Origin: an uncultured Lachnospiraceae bacterium
Lineage (GTDB): Bacteria > Bacillota > Clostridia > Lachnospirales > Lachnospiraceae
DNA: 64,000 nucleotides
Direction of reading: 5' to 3'
Assembly: GCA_910578715.1 (NCBI GenBank)
Contig: CAJTRL010000001.1
Location: forward strand, 62,001-126,000
Shown here in pieces: positions 34,663-42,077 of the stretch (position 1 is its first letter; each line of letters opens with the position of its first letter). Below the pieces are notes generated by a model. It saw only the letters and a list, made by a program, of their open reading frames with translations, was not told the DNA's origin and ran no database searches. The translations under genes were made by a program, and so were the position numbers.

Positions 34663-34763
34663 CAGAGACCTGGTGTATGCAATTGGTAAATGACACACTG
34701 GAGGATTTCAATACAGTTTTCGGATTCTGAATGGGGCGCCTGTGAGAGCAAGGAGGTATGGTT

Positions 34764-35576
34764 ATGATTCGAATTAATCAAAATGACACAAATGTCAATA
34801 AATTTCCCGACGGAACATTTTTGTTAAAAGAGCGGATTCCGGGAGGCAGTACGGAAGCGGAAAGCGGCAAAGCAAAGCTGACCTGGCTGTTTGAAAATAA
34901 TGAAGAGCTGGTGACGCTGATTTATCTGGCGGGACATCTCCGGGCGCACGGCGTAACGGAACTGTCGCTCGACATGCCCTATATCCCCAATGCCCGCCAG
35001 GACAGGGTCAGGGCTCAGGAGGACGTCTTTACGCTGAAATATTTTGCAGAGGTAATTAACTGGCTGAATTTCGAGTCTGTAACGGTTCTGGACCCGCATT
35101 CTCCGGTCAGTGAGGCGCTAATCGACAAGATTCAGGTAAAGACGCCGGAGACTTTTATCTGGAAGGCTGTCGAAAGAATTGGCGGAACAGAGAACCTGAC
35201 GATGTTTTATCCGGACGAAGGGGCGTGTAAACGCTATTCCGGGATGGTGAAGCTGCCTTATGCTTTTGGCATCAAGAACCGGGACTGGGAAACAGGAGAC
35301 ATCAGAGGGCTCGATGTTTCCGGTATGACGGACTGCATCCGGGGCCGGAAGATTCTGATAATAGACGATATTTCCAGCAGAGGAGGCACTTTTTATTTCA
35401 GCGCGAAGAAGCTGAAAGAGCTGGGAGCGGAAGAAATTTATCTGTACGTTTCCCATTGTGAAAATACCATTCTGGAGGGCGACGTTTTAAAGAGCGGGCT
35501 GATTCGGAAGGTTTTTACCACAAACAGCATTTTTACGGGAAAAGACGAGAGAATCGAGGTATTTGACTATGAATAA
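34764..35576 (+). CDS. PRPP synthetase-like protein (divergent Prs)
   Basis: Protein of 270 residues of the ribose-phosphate pyrophosphokinase fold, clearly shorter than housekeeping Prs (about 310-320). Recognisable blocks are KFPDGT, PYIPNARQDR (ATP loop), DPHSP in place of the usual DLHADQ, and the PRPP-binding IIDDISSRGGT where ordinary Prs has DDMIDTAGT-type sequence. It may supply PRPP, or a related pyrophosphorylated ribosyl donor, to the next enzyme, whose gene overlaps its stop. ATG 34764 is at proper distance from AAGGAGG; ATG 34758 is too close. Confidence 0.82.
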   Translation: MIRINQNDTNVNKFPDGTFLLKERIPGGSTEAESGKAKLTWLFENNEELVTLIYLAGHLRAHGVTELSLDMPYIPNARQDRVRAQEDVFTLKYFAEVINWLNFESVTVLDPHSPVSEALIDKIQVKTPETFIWKAVERIGGTENLTMFYPDEGACKRYSGMVKLPYAFGIKNRDWETGDIRGLDVSGMTDCIRGRKILIIDDISSRGGTFYFSAKKLKELGAEEIYLYVSHCENTILEGDVLKSGLIRKVFTTNSIFTGKDERIEVFDYE

Positions 35577-37038
35577 AACAAATCCGATGTTATTGATTGA
35601 TTATTATAAGGCGGTGCATGCGGAGATGCTCCCGCAGAAGATGACGAAATCCGTTTCTTATTTTACGCCGAGGATGAGCAGAATCGACAGGTGGGATAAG
35701 GTCGTAATGTTCGGTTTACAGGGATTTATCAAAACCTATCTGATAGATTATTTCAACCGTGAATTTTTTGAAAAGCCTTTTGAGAGTGTTATTGCGGAGT
35801 ACAGACGGGTGCTGGACAACACGCTTGGAGAAAAGGCATACGGCATCGAAAAAATTAAGAAACTGCACAGACTCGGATTCTTGCCCATAGAAATCGTTGC
35901 GCTGCCGGAGGGAACGAGGGTTCCGGTTCATGTGCCGATGTTCGGCATCACAAACACACATCCTGATTTTGCGTGGCTGCCCCAGGCATTGGAAAGCCTG
36001 ATTTCCGCGGAAAGCTGGCATCCCATGATTGCCGCGACGGTAGGGTATACTTACCGGGAAATCGTCAACCGTTATTACGACCTGACCTGTGATGATACAA
36101 TCGACAGGGCGAGGGCGCTCGGCGCGTTCGATTTCAGAGGGGAGGAATGTACCGAATCGGCTGTCAAAGCGGGGGCGGGCTGGTGTCTTTCTTTTCTGAA
36201 TACGGCGACGGTTCCGGTAGTCCCTTATCTGGAACAGCTGTATTGCTGTGACTGTACGAAAGAGCCGGTTGCGTTTGGCAGTCCGAGCACGGAACACGCG
36301 GTTATGTGCAGTAACTATGCGGTGGACGGCGACGAAATAACGCTGCTTCGCCGGCTGCTGACGGAAATCTATCCGGATACAAGTTTTTCAGCCGTGCTGG
36401 ATTCTTACGATTACTGGAATGTCATCGACAATATTCTGCCACAGCTGAAAAAAGAAATTCTGGCGCACAACGGCTGTATGCTGATGCGCGGAGATTCCGG
36501 CGACTGCGTGGAGGTCGTTACGAAAACGGTTTTCCGGCTGTGGGAGGAATTTGGCGGAACGGTAAACAGCAAAGGCTATAAGGTGCTGGATTCCCATGTA
36601 AAGGCAATTTATGGGGATTCCATTACCGTACAACGGTGCGAGCAGATTTACCGGATTCTGATGGAGAACGGTTTCGCCTGTTCCAACGCAGCCCTCGGCG
36701 TCGGTTCTTTTTCCTTCCAGTGTATTGAGGAAAACGGTGTGCTGAAGCCTTTCACGCGGGACACATTCAGCTCCTGTATCAAGGCTACTTACTGTGAAAT
36801 TGACGGAGAGCCGCATCCGATTTTTAAAGACCCGAAGGAAGGCGGCTTTAAAAAGTCCCAGAGGGGATGCTGCGCCGTATGGGAAGAGGACGGAGAACTG
36901 CGGTACCGGGACGGCCTGAACTGGAAGGAAGCGTCGGAGGGAGAAAATCTGTTACAGACCGTATTTAGAGACGGTGTTTTGATAAGAGAGCAGTCTCTGC
37001 GGGAAATTCGGAATAATCTGCATGAGGGGAACTTTTAG
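35569..37038 (+). CDS. NAMPT/NadV-fold phosphoribosyltransferase (nicotinamide or nicotinate)
   Basis: Protein of 489 residues aligned by eye along its length with NAMPT: LIDYYKAVHAEMLP, FGLQGFI, LPIEIVALPEGTRVPVHVP, then FDFRG, STEH, SDSYD-like LDSYDYWNV, RGDSGD, NSKGYK and the C-terminal LLQTVFRDGVL. The NAMPT substrate motif HDFGYRG reads GAFDFRG, so the Asp that recognises the amide is not in place. Together with nicotinamidase and NadE in the operon this favours nicotinate as substrate. It overlaps the Prs-like gene by 8 bp. I choose ATG 35569 with GAGG nine bases upstream. Confidence 0.85.
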   Translation: MNKTNPMLLIDYYKAVHAEMLPQKMTKSVSYFTPRMSRIDRWDKVVMFGLQGFIKTYLIDYFNREFFEKPFESVIAEYRRVLDNTLGEKAYGIEKIKKLHRLGFLPIEIVALPEGTRVPVHVPMFGITNTHPDFAWLPQALESLISAESWHPMIAATVGYTYREIVNRYYDLTCDDTIDRARALGAFDFRGEECTESAVKAGAGWCLSFLNTATVPVVPYLEQLYCCDCTKEPVAFGSPSTEHAVMCSNYAVDGDEITLLRRLLTEIYPDTSFSAVLDSYDYWNVIDNILPQLKKEILAHNGCMLMRGDSGDCVEVVTKTVFRLWEEFGGTVNSKGYKVLDSHVKAIYGDSITVQRCEQIYRILMENGFACSNAALGVGSFSFQCIEENGVLKPFTRDTFSSCIKATYCEIDGEPHPIFKDPKEGGFKKSQRGCCAVWEEDGELRYRDGLNWKEASEGENLLQTVFRDGVLIREQSLREIRNNLHEGNF

Positions 37039-37087
37039 CATACGCCGGCTTTGCGGGGGAGTATTTCAATGGGAAAGGAGAAAGGCA

Positions 37088-37852
37088 ATGGAAAAGGAAG
37101 CGTTCGGAGCAGGAGAAACATTCAGGGCAATGGAAGTAAAGGAAAGGTGCGTGGAATGGATTCGGGAGTTTTTTGAAAAAAACGGAAAAGGCTGTAATTG
37201 TATCATCGGCATTTCGGGCGGAAAGGACAGCTCCGTTGCGGCGGCGCTGTGTGTGGAAGCGCTCGGCAAAGAGCGGGTCATCGGTGTTCTCATGCCGGAC
37301 GGCGAGCAGTCTGATATCGACATGGCGGAAAAACTGGTGAAATTTCTGGGCATTACGGGAATGACGGTCAATATTGCTCCAATCGTTACGGCGGTGACGG
37401 AAGGCGTGGAACTTGCGCTGGCGGCAGACATGAGCGGCCAGGCGGCCGTAAATCTTCCCGCCCGCCTTCGTATGGCCGTTCTGTATGCCGTGTCCCAATC
37501 AAAAAACGGCCGGGTGGCGAATACCTGTAATCTTTCGGAAGACTGGGTCGGCTATTCGACGCGTTATGGGGACGGCGCCGGGGATTTCAGCCCCCTGTCC
37601 GGCCTGACGGTGGCGGAAGTAAAACAGGTCGGCCGGGCGACGGGGCTGCCGGAGGAGCTGGTCGAAAAAGTGCCGTCCGACGGTCTTTGCGGGAAAACCG
37701 ATGAGGAAAATCTGGGCTTTTCCTATGAAATGCTGGATGAATATATCCGCACCGGACAGATTGCGGACGGGGCTGCAAAAGAGAAAATAGACAGACTGCA
37801 CGAAAAGAATTTGTTTAAGCTGCAGCCGATGCCCAGGTTTGTGCTGCCCTGA
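37088..37852 (+). CDS. nadE: NAD synthase, ammonia-dependent type
   Basis: NadE amidates nicotinate adenine dinucleotide to NAD with ATP. This copy has 254 residues, only the synthetase domain, and no nitrilase-type glutaminase domain. The P-loop is SGGKDSS (43-49); further blocks are GVLMPDGEQSD, VANTCNLSEDWVGY, YGDGAGDFSPL and PSDGLCGKTDEE. It is distinct from the 636-residue glutamine-dependent enzyme at 60767. AAAGGAG sits seven bases before ATG 37088; the in-frame extension to 37022 has no such site. It follows the phosphoribosyltransferase by 49 bp. Confidence 0.93.
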   Translation: MEKEAFGAGETFRAMEVKERCVEWIREFFEKNGKGCNCIIGISGGKDSSVAAALCVEALGKERVIGVLMPDGEQSDIDMAEKLVKFLGITGMTVNIAPIVTAVTEGVELALAADMSGQAAVNLPARLRMAVLYAVSQSKNGRVANTCNLSEDWVGYSTRYGDGAGDFSPLSGLTVAEVKQVGRATGLPEELVEKVPSDGLCGKTDEENLGFSYEMLDEYIRTGQIADGAAKEKIDRLHEKNLFKLQPMPRFVLP

Positions 37853-37866
37853 TTAGTATTGAGAGG

Positions 37867-38067
37867 TAACAGTTCAGTCTCCGCTCCGGGCAGAGCATCA
37901 TCTCTTTGGAGGCACGCTTCCGCTCCGCTAAAGGAAGCAGCGGTACTAAGCTCAAATGCAGCAAGCTGCCTTTTCGCCAAGTGCTTGACTACTTTCAGTA
38001 GTCAACATCCTATTACAGGGCCTCCGCCAGAGAACGATGCTCTGTCCGGGCGGAGACTGAACTGTTA
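37867..38067 (-). repeat. Palindromic intergenic element, copy B
   Basis: Imperfect palindrome of 201 bp, inverted relative to copies A and D. The outer arms TAACAGTTCAGTCTCCG and its complement enclose GCATCATCTCT (37895) and AGAGAACGATGC (38029-38040). Inside are an extra hairpin TTGACTAC/GTAGTCAA, and the family's GGTACTAAG and GCAGC/GCTGC stems. It fills most of the 404-bp gap between nadE and the NrtR-like gene; the rest holds that gene's promoter. Confidence 0.85.
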
Positions 38068-38097
38068 CATTGAGAGGAGCTGTCCGATTAATTGCAT

Positions 38098-38126
38098 TTG
38101 TCAAAGAGCCGGATAGGAAGTATAAT
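38098..38126 (+). promoter_or_regulatory. Promoter of the NrtR-like gene
   Basis: TTGTCA (38098-38103), 17-bp spacer, TATAAT (38121-38126), so the regulator can be made independently of the NAD operon. Confidence 0.7.
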
Positions 38127-38256
38127 AGCAATAACGGGAAGCTATGAGCTTTGTTATGCTTGTGCAGATGTGTCATATGTTGGAGAAACAACCGTTTTTA
38201 CCGACTGAAGGCAGGGTGCCGGGACACAAAACAATCCGAAACGGAGGAAAATGCGT

Positions 38257-38982
38257 ATGGACGGGAAGAACAGGCCGGAAGGCGCGGGGGAAAAAGAATT
38301 TTTAAGCCGGTACCATCCGGAGAAATACGCGCCCATTTCGATTACGGTCGATGCGATTGTCGTCGGCGTTGCGAAAGATACGGCGGATAACTACCGGAAG
38401 CTGGACAGACAATCGTTAAAAATTCTGCTGGTGAAAAGAGAACGTTATCCGTATAAGGACTGTTACAGTCTGCCTGGCGGCTTTGTCGGGGAAAAAGAAA
38501 CCTTTGAAGATACGCTGAAACGGGTGCTTTTGGAGAAAACGGGACTTTCAGACATATACAGCGAACAACTGTATACGTTTGGCGGCGTGGAGCGGGACCC
38601 CCGGATGAGGATTGTCAGCTGCGCCTATATTTCCCTTGTAGATATCAGCCGGACGAGTATTGCCGGGGCGGGGTGGTTTTCCATCGAAGAAATTCGGAAT
38701 ATGGAACTCGCCTTTGACCACAACCAGATAATTGAAGAGGCGCTGAAACGGCTCAACGGAAAGATAAACTATACGGATATCGTGTTTCATATGATGCCGC
38801 CGGAATTTACCATCAGTGAATTACAGGAAGTGTACGAACTGATTCTCGGGAAAAAACTTTTTCCGGCAGCATTTCGGCGGACGATTGCCGACAAGCTGGA
38901 AGATACGGGGAAGATGACGTCGAATGCCGGGCACCGCCCTTCCAAAATTTTCCGGTATAAAAAGGCATTACAGGAGATATAG
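38257..38982 (+). CDS. nrtR: NrtR-type Nudix regulator of NAD metabolism
   Basis: Protein of 241 residues with a Nudix domain (about 30-160) and a winged-helix C-terminus (about 165-241), the NrtR layout. The Nudix box is degenerate: GEKETFEDTLKRVLLEKTGL lacks Glu at the REUXEE positions, so hydrolysis is unlikely and ligand sensing (ADP-ribose in characterised NrtR) is expected. The DNA-binding part includes FTISELQEVYELILGK, FRRTIADKL and GHRPSKIFRYK. It lies 35 bp inside attR with its own promoter. ATG 38257 is nine bases from GGAGG; ATG 38251 is three. Confidence 0.85.
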   Translation: MDGKNRPEGAGEKEFLSRYHPEKYAPISITVDAIVVGVAKDTADNYRKLDRQSLKILLVKRERYPYKDCYSLPGGFVGEKETFEDTLKRVLLEKTGLSDIYSEQLYTFGGVERDPRMRIVSCAYISLVDISRTSIAGAGWFSIEEIRNMELAFDHNQIIEEALKRLNGKINYTDIVFHMMPPEFTISELQEVYELILGKKLFPAAFRRTIADKLEDTGKMTSNAGHRPSKIFRYKKALQEI

Positions 38983-39001
38983 CGGAATTGGAGCAGAATT
39001 T

Positions 39002-39025
39002 CCGCAAATAACCGCCGGCATGGGG
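39002..39025 (+). other. attR junction of the integrative element
   Basis: Arm CCGCAAATAACCG (39002-39014), CCG, core GCATGGGG (39018-39025), then deacetylase codons from 39026. The arm is the exact reverse complement of the attL arm. Confidence 0.82.
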
Positions 39026-39602
39026 GAACGAGGATACCGCAAAGATTCTGGAAATATTGAAAAAGCACGATATCAAGGTGACTTTTTTCATGACAGGCGG
39101 ATGGGTGGAGTCCTATCCCGACGATGTCAAAGCGATTCTGGCGGATGGTCATGACCTGGGCAATCACAGCGAGAATCACAAAAATATGTCACAGCTGTCA
39201 GACAGTGAATGCGAAGAGGAGCTGATGGCAGTACATAATAAGGTGCTGGAACTGACCGGATATGAGATGTTTCTGTTCCGTCCGCCCTACGGAGATTATG
39301 ACAATCATGTCATAAAGAAAGCATATCAGTGCGGATATTATCCGATTCAGTGGGATGTGGATTCGCTCGACTGGAAAGATTACGGGGTGGATTCCATTAT
39401 TAAAACGGTCACGGAGCACAAGCATCTTGGCAATGGCAGTATTATCCTCTGCCATAACGGCGCCAAGTATACGGCGGAGGCGCTGGATGAGCTGATTACC
39501 ACTTTGCAGGGCCAGGGATATGAATTTGTGCCGATTTCCCAGTTAATCTACCGGGACGGTTTTCATATGAAGGCGGACGGAACACAGGTGTTGGGCAAAT
39601 AG
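39026..39602 (+). pseudogene. Polysaccharide deacetylase (PdaB/NodB type), 3' half, interrupted
   Basis: Remainder of the gene begun at 30884. It opens at GNEDTAKILEIL, continuous with SFDAAWG of the first half. It carries the other NodB motifs: VTFFMTGGWVE, the metal pair in HDLGNHSENH, RPPYGDYD, WDVDSLDW and IILCHNG. In the present arrangement the frame is closed upstream by TAA (39009-39011) and has no good start; TTG 39057 is weak. Excision of the element would rebuild a complete 322-residue enzyme. PdaB-type deacetylases act on peptidoglycan, in Bacillus during sporulation. Confidence 0.9.
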
Positions 39603-39650
39603 ATAAAAATATTGTCATTGGGTTTGTGATACAAGGGGAAAGGAATTGCG

Positions 39651-42062
39651 ATGAAGAGAAAAAGAATCAGGAAAGTACTGGCCGTTATACTGGCCGCCAG
39701 CATTTTAAGCGCCTGTGCGGGCCCGGAGGGAGAAAGCGGGGAGAAATCGCCGGAAACGGAAGGAACACGGACGGAAGCGGCGGCGGAAACGGAAAGAACG
39801 CAGACAGAAGGAGCGGCGGAAACGGAAGGAACGCAGACGGAAGGGACGCCGGAAACGGAGGAAACTCAGGCGGGAGAAACGGCGGATTCTGCGGCCGGAG
39901 GAACGCTGGGACAGGAAGAAAACGGCGGGGAAAATGCCCCGGATGGCGGGAGCGCCGCGGCTGATGCGGAAGTATTTTCAGCGGAAGACCTGGAGGCGCT
40001 TCTGGCGGGGATTGAGCCCATCGATAAGCCTTATACGGGAGAACGGCCGCAATTTCTGGGAGTAAACTCCCATTCGGAAATGCAGATGACAATACCTTCC
40101 CCTTCTGTGGAACCGTATGTGATTGAGCCGGATTTAAGCAACGTGGATAATCTCTGGCAGTTTTATGTGGCGGATGAGTTTGCGGAGAAACTGTCGGAGA
40201 ACGGTTTCGTCGTAAGCGGAGAAGCCGGATTTGAATTTTATGAGATATATGAAAATGACCGCTATGAGCAGATTGCGAATTTTGTGACGGTCGATTCGAT
40301 GATGCACACTTATCACTTATATTTTGCCCATTTGATGAAAAATATAGAGAAAGAATATCTGTATGGGTATCTTACGCTGCTTAGCAGAAAAATGCTGGAG
40401 AGCAGCATCGCGCAGTATGAACAGTTACAGGGCAGCGAATGGGAGAGCGCGGCCAGAAGGAATGTGGCCTTTTTCACGGTAGGGGCGAAGCTGCTCGGCG
40501 ACAGCGTGGAAATTCCGGACTATGTGGAAGAAACTGTTTTGTATGAACTCGACGCCATCGGCAAGGCGGAAGGAATTGCGATGTCGGAGGTCCGGGAGGA
40601 TTTCGAGGATTATTCGCAGTATAAGCCGCGCGGATATTATGCGGGCGACGTCCGGCTGGAACGCTATTTTCAGGCTATGATGTGGTATGGCAGAATCCAT
40701 TTTACCCAGGAACAGGAGGATTTGGACAGAAGCGCCTTCCTGATTTCCGGGGCGGCGCTGGAAGACGGGGAGATTTACGGTCTCTGGGAAGCCATTTATT
40801 GTGTGACGGCCTTTTTTGCCGGCGCCAGCGATGACGCCGGAATATGCGAATATATACCGCTTATGAAGGAGGCCTACGGGGAGAACCTTTCGGCTGACAG
40901 TCTGGCCGGAACGGAGGAGACTTTTGCACAGTTTCATGAGATGACGGCGAAACTTTCTCCGCCGCAGATTAATTCTGTTCCGATTGATGACGGTGCGGAT
41001 AATGTGATACCCGGTTTCCGGTTCATGGGGCAGCGGTTCACTATCGACGGGGCAATCATGCAGAAACTGATTTACAGCAACGTGAAAGATAACAGCGCGG
41101 GAGAGCGCAGAATGCTTCCCGATGTGCTGGATGTGCCGGCGGCGCTCGGCAGCGATACAGCCCTGAAAATTCTGGAGGAAAGCGGTGTGGCCGACTATGC
41201 GGGGTATTCGGAGAATATGGAAAAACTACGGAGCGCGCTTGCGGCAAACAACGGGGAGCTGTGGTCAGCGAGCCTGTACGCGGGCTGGCTGAATACGCTC
41301 CGTCCTTTGTTAGAAGTAAAGGGAGAAGGCTATCCCCTTTTCATGCAGGGGGAGGAATGGGCCAAAAAGAGCCTGGAATGCTTTGCGGGCAGTTTTACGG
41401 AGTTGAAACACGATACAATACTTTATTCCAAACAGGTAATGGCCGAAATGGGCGGCGGCTGGGACAAAGAGCCCGATGACAGGGGATATGTGGAGCCGGA
41501 GCCGCTCGTTTATGCGAGGTTTCAGAATCTGGCGGTTTCCACGTCCCAGGGACTGAAGGCATACGGCATGCTGGATAAGGCCGATGAGGATAACCTCAGC
41601 CGTCTGGCAGAACTGGCGAATCAGCTGTATGTTATATCCTGTAAAGAACTGAAGGAAGAGCCGCTGACGGATGACGAATATGAGCTGATTCGGTGCTATG
41701 GCGGAAATATTGAGCATTTCTGGTACGAAACGATTAAAGAGCAGAATACGGATGAGGGCTTTTGCGGCAGAGACTGTCCGGCGGCGGTCGTTGTGGATAT
41801 CGCAACGGACCCGAACGGAGAAGTGCTGGAGGCGGCAACAGGCAATCCGGCGTGCATCTATGTGGTGGTGAAGGTGGACGGAAAGCTGAAAATCGCGCGC
41901 GGAAGCGTCTATTCCTTCTATCAGTTTGCATGGCCGATGGGCGACAGGCTGACCGATGAACAGTGGCGTCAGATGATAGGGGCTCAGGTCGGGGATGACG
42001 GGTACTATAACCGGGACGAATCTTTGAAACAGCCGGAATGGACGGAAAGCTACCGGGATTAG
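39651..42062 (+). CDS. DUF3160 domain lipoprotein
   Basis: Surface lipoprotein of 803 residues. The signal peptide ends in lipobox LSAC; about 85 residues of Glu/Thr repeats follow (TEGTQTEGT and variants). The large alpha-helical DUF3160 domain then runs from about residue 150 to the end (VDNLWQFYVADEFAEKLSEN, VTVDSMMHTYHLYFAH, SLYAGWLNTLRPLLEVKGEG). Function is unknown. It begins a run with a CapA-like protein and a membrane glycosyltransferase, separated by 15 and 36 bp, so an envelope operon is likely. AAAGGAA precedes the start. Confidence 0.88.
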   Translation: MKRKRIRKVLAVILAASILSACAGPEGESGEKSPETEGTRTEAAAETERTQTEGAAETEGTQTEGTPETEETQAGETADSAAGGTLGQEENGGENAPDGGSAAADAEVFSAEDLEALLAGIEPIDKPYTGERPQFLGVNSHSEMQMTIPSPSVEPYVIEPDLSNVDNLWQFYVADEFAEKLSENGFVVSGEAGFEFYEIYENDRYEQIANFVTVDSMMHTYHLYFAHLMKNIEKEYLYGYLTLLSRKMLESSIAQYEQLQGSEWESAARRNVAFFTVGAKLLGDSVEIPDYVEETVLYELDAIGKAEGIAMSEVREDFEDYSQYKPRGYYAGDVRLERYFQAMMWYGRIHFTQEQEDLDRSAFLISGAALEDGEIYGLWEAIYCVTAFFAGASDDAGICEYIPLMKEAYGENLSADSLAGTEETFAQFHEMTAKLSPPQINSVPIDDGADNVIPGFRFMGQRFTIDGAIMQKLIYSNVKDNSAGERRMLPDVLDVPAALGSDTALKILEESGVADYAGYSENMEKLRSALAANNGELWSASLYAGWLNTLRPLLEVKGEGYPLFMQGEEWAKKSLECFAGSFTELKHDTILYSKQVMAEMGGGWDKEPDDRGYVEPEPLVYARFQNLAVSTSQGLKAYGMLDKADEDNLSRLAELANQLYVISCKELKEEPLTDDEYELIRCYGGNIEHFWYETIKEQNTDEGFCGRDCPAAVVVDIATDPNGEVLEAATGNPACIYVVVKVDGKLKIARGSVYSFYQFAWPMGDRLTDEQWRQMIGAQVGDDGYYNRDESLKQPEWTESYRD

Positions 42063-42077
42063 TGGAATGAGGAAAAT

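Larger units (their letters stand above)
31268..39025 (+). mobile_element. Integrative element of a large serine recombinase carrying NAD-salvage genes
   Basis: A segment of 7750 bp (31276-39025) plus a second core copy, splitting a deacetylase gene. The core GCATGGGG is at 31268-31275 and 39018-39025. Facing inward are CGGTTATTTGCGG (31279-31291) and its exact complement CCGCAAATAACCG (39002-39014), each 3 bp from the core. Contents in order: two long hairpins, a coiled-coil gene, the recombinase and a coupled small gene (-), then nicotinamidase-like, PRPP-synthetase-like, NAMPT-fold, NadE and NrtR-like genes (+), with palindrome copy B between the last two. There are no relaxase, conjugation or phage structural genes, so it is an integrative but not self-transmissible unit. 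Confidence 0.88.

Noticed and set aside
31268..39025. Prophage or self-transmissible conjugative element
   Set aside because: No structural, packaging, relaxase or type IV secretion genes are present in the 7750 bp.
30884..39602. Deacetylase halves explained by a frameshift or assembly error
   Set aside because: The halves are separated by a coherent recombinase element, share an 8-bp core, and the inner ends carry exact 13-bp inverted arms. That is the signature of integration, not misassembly.
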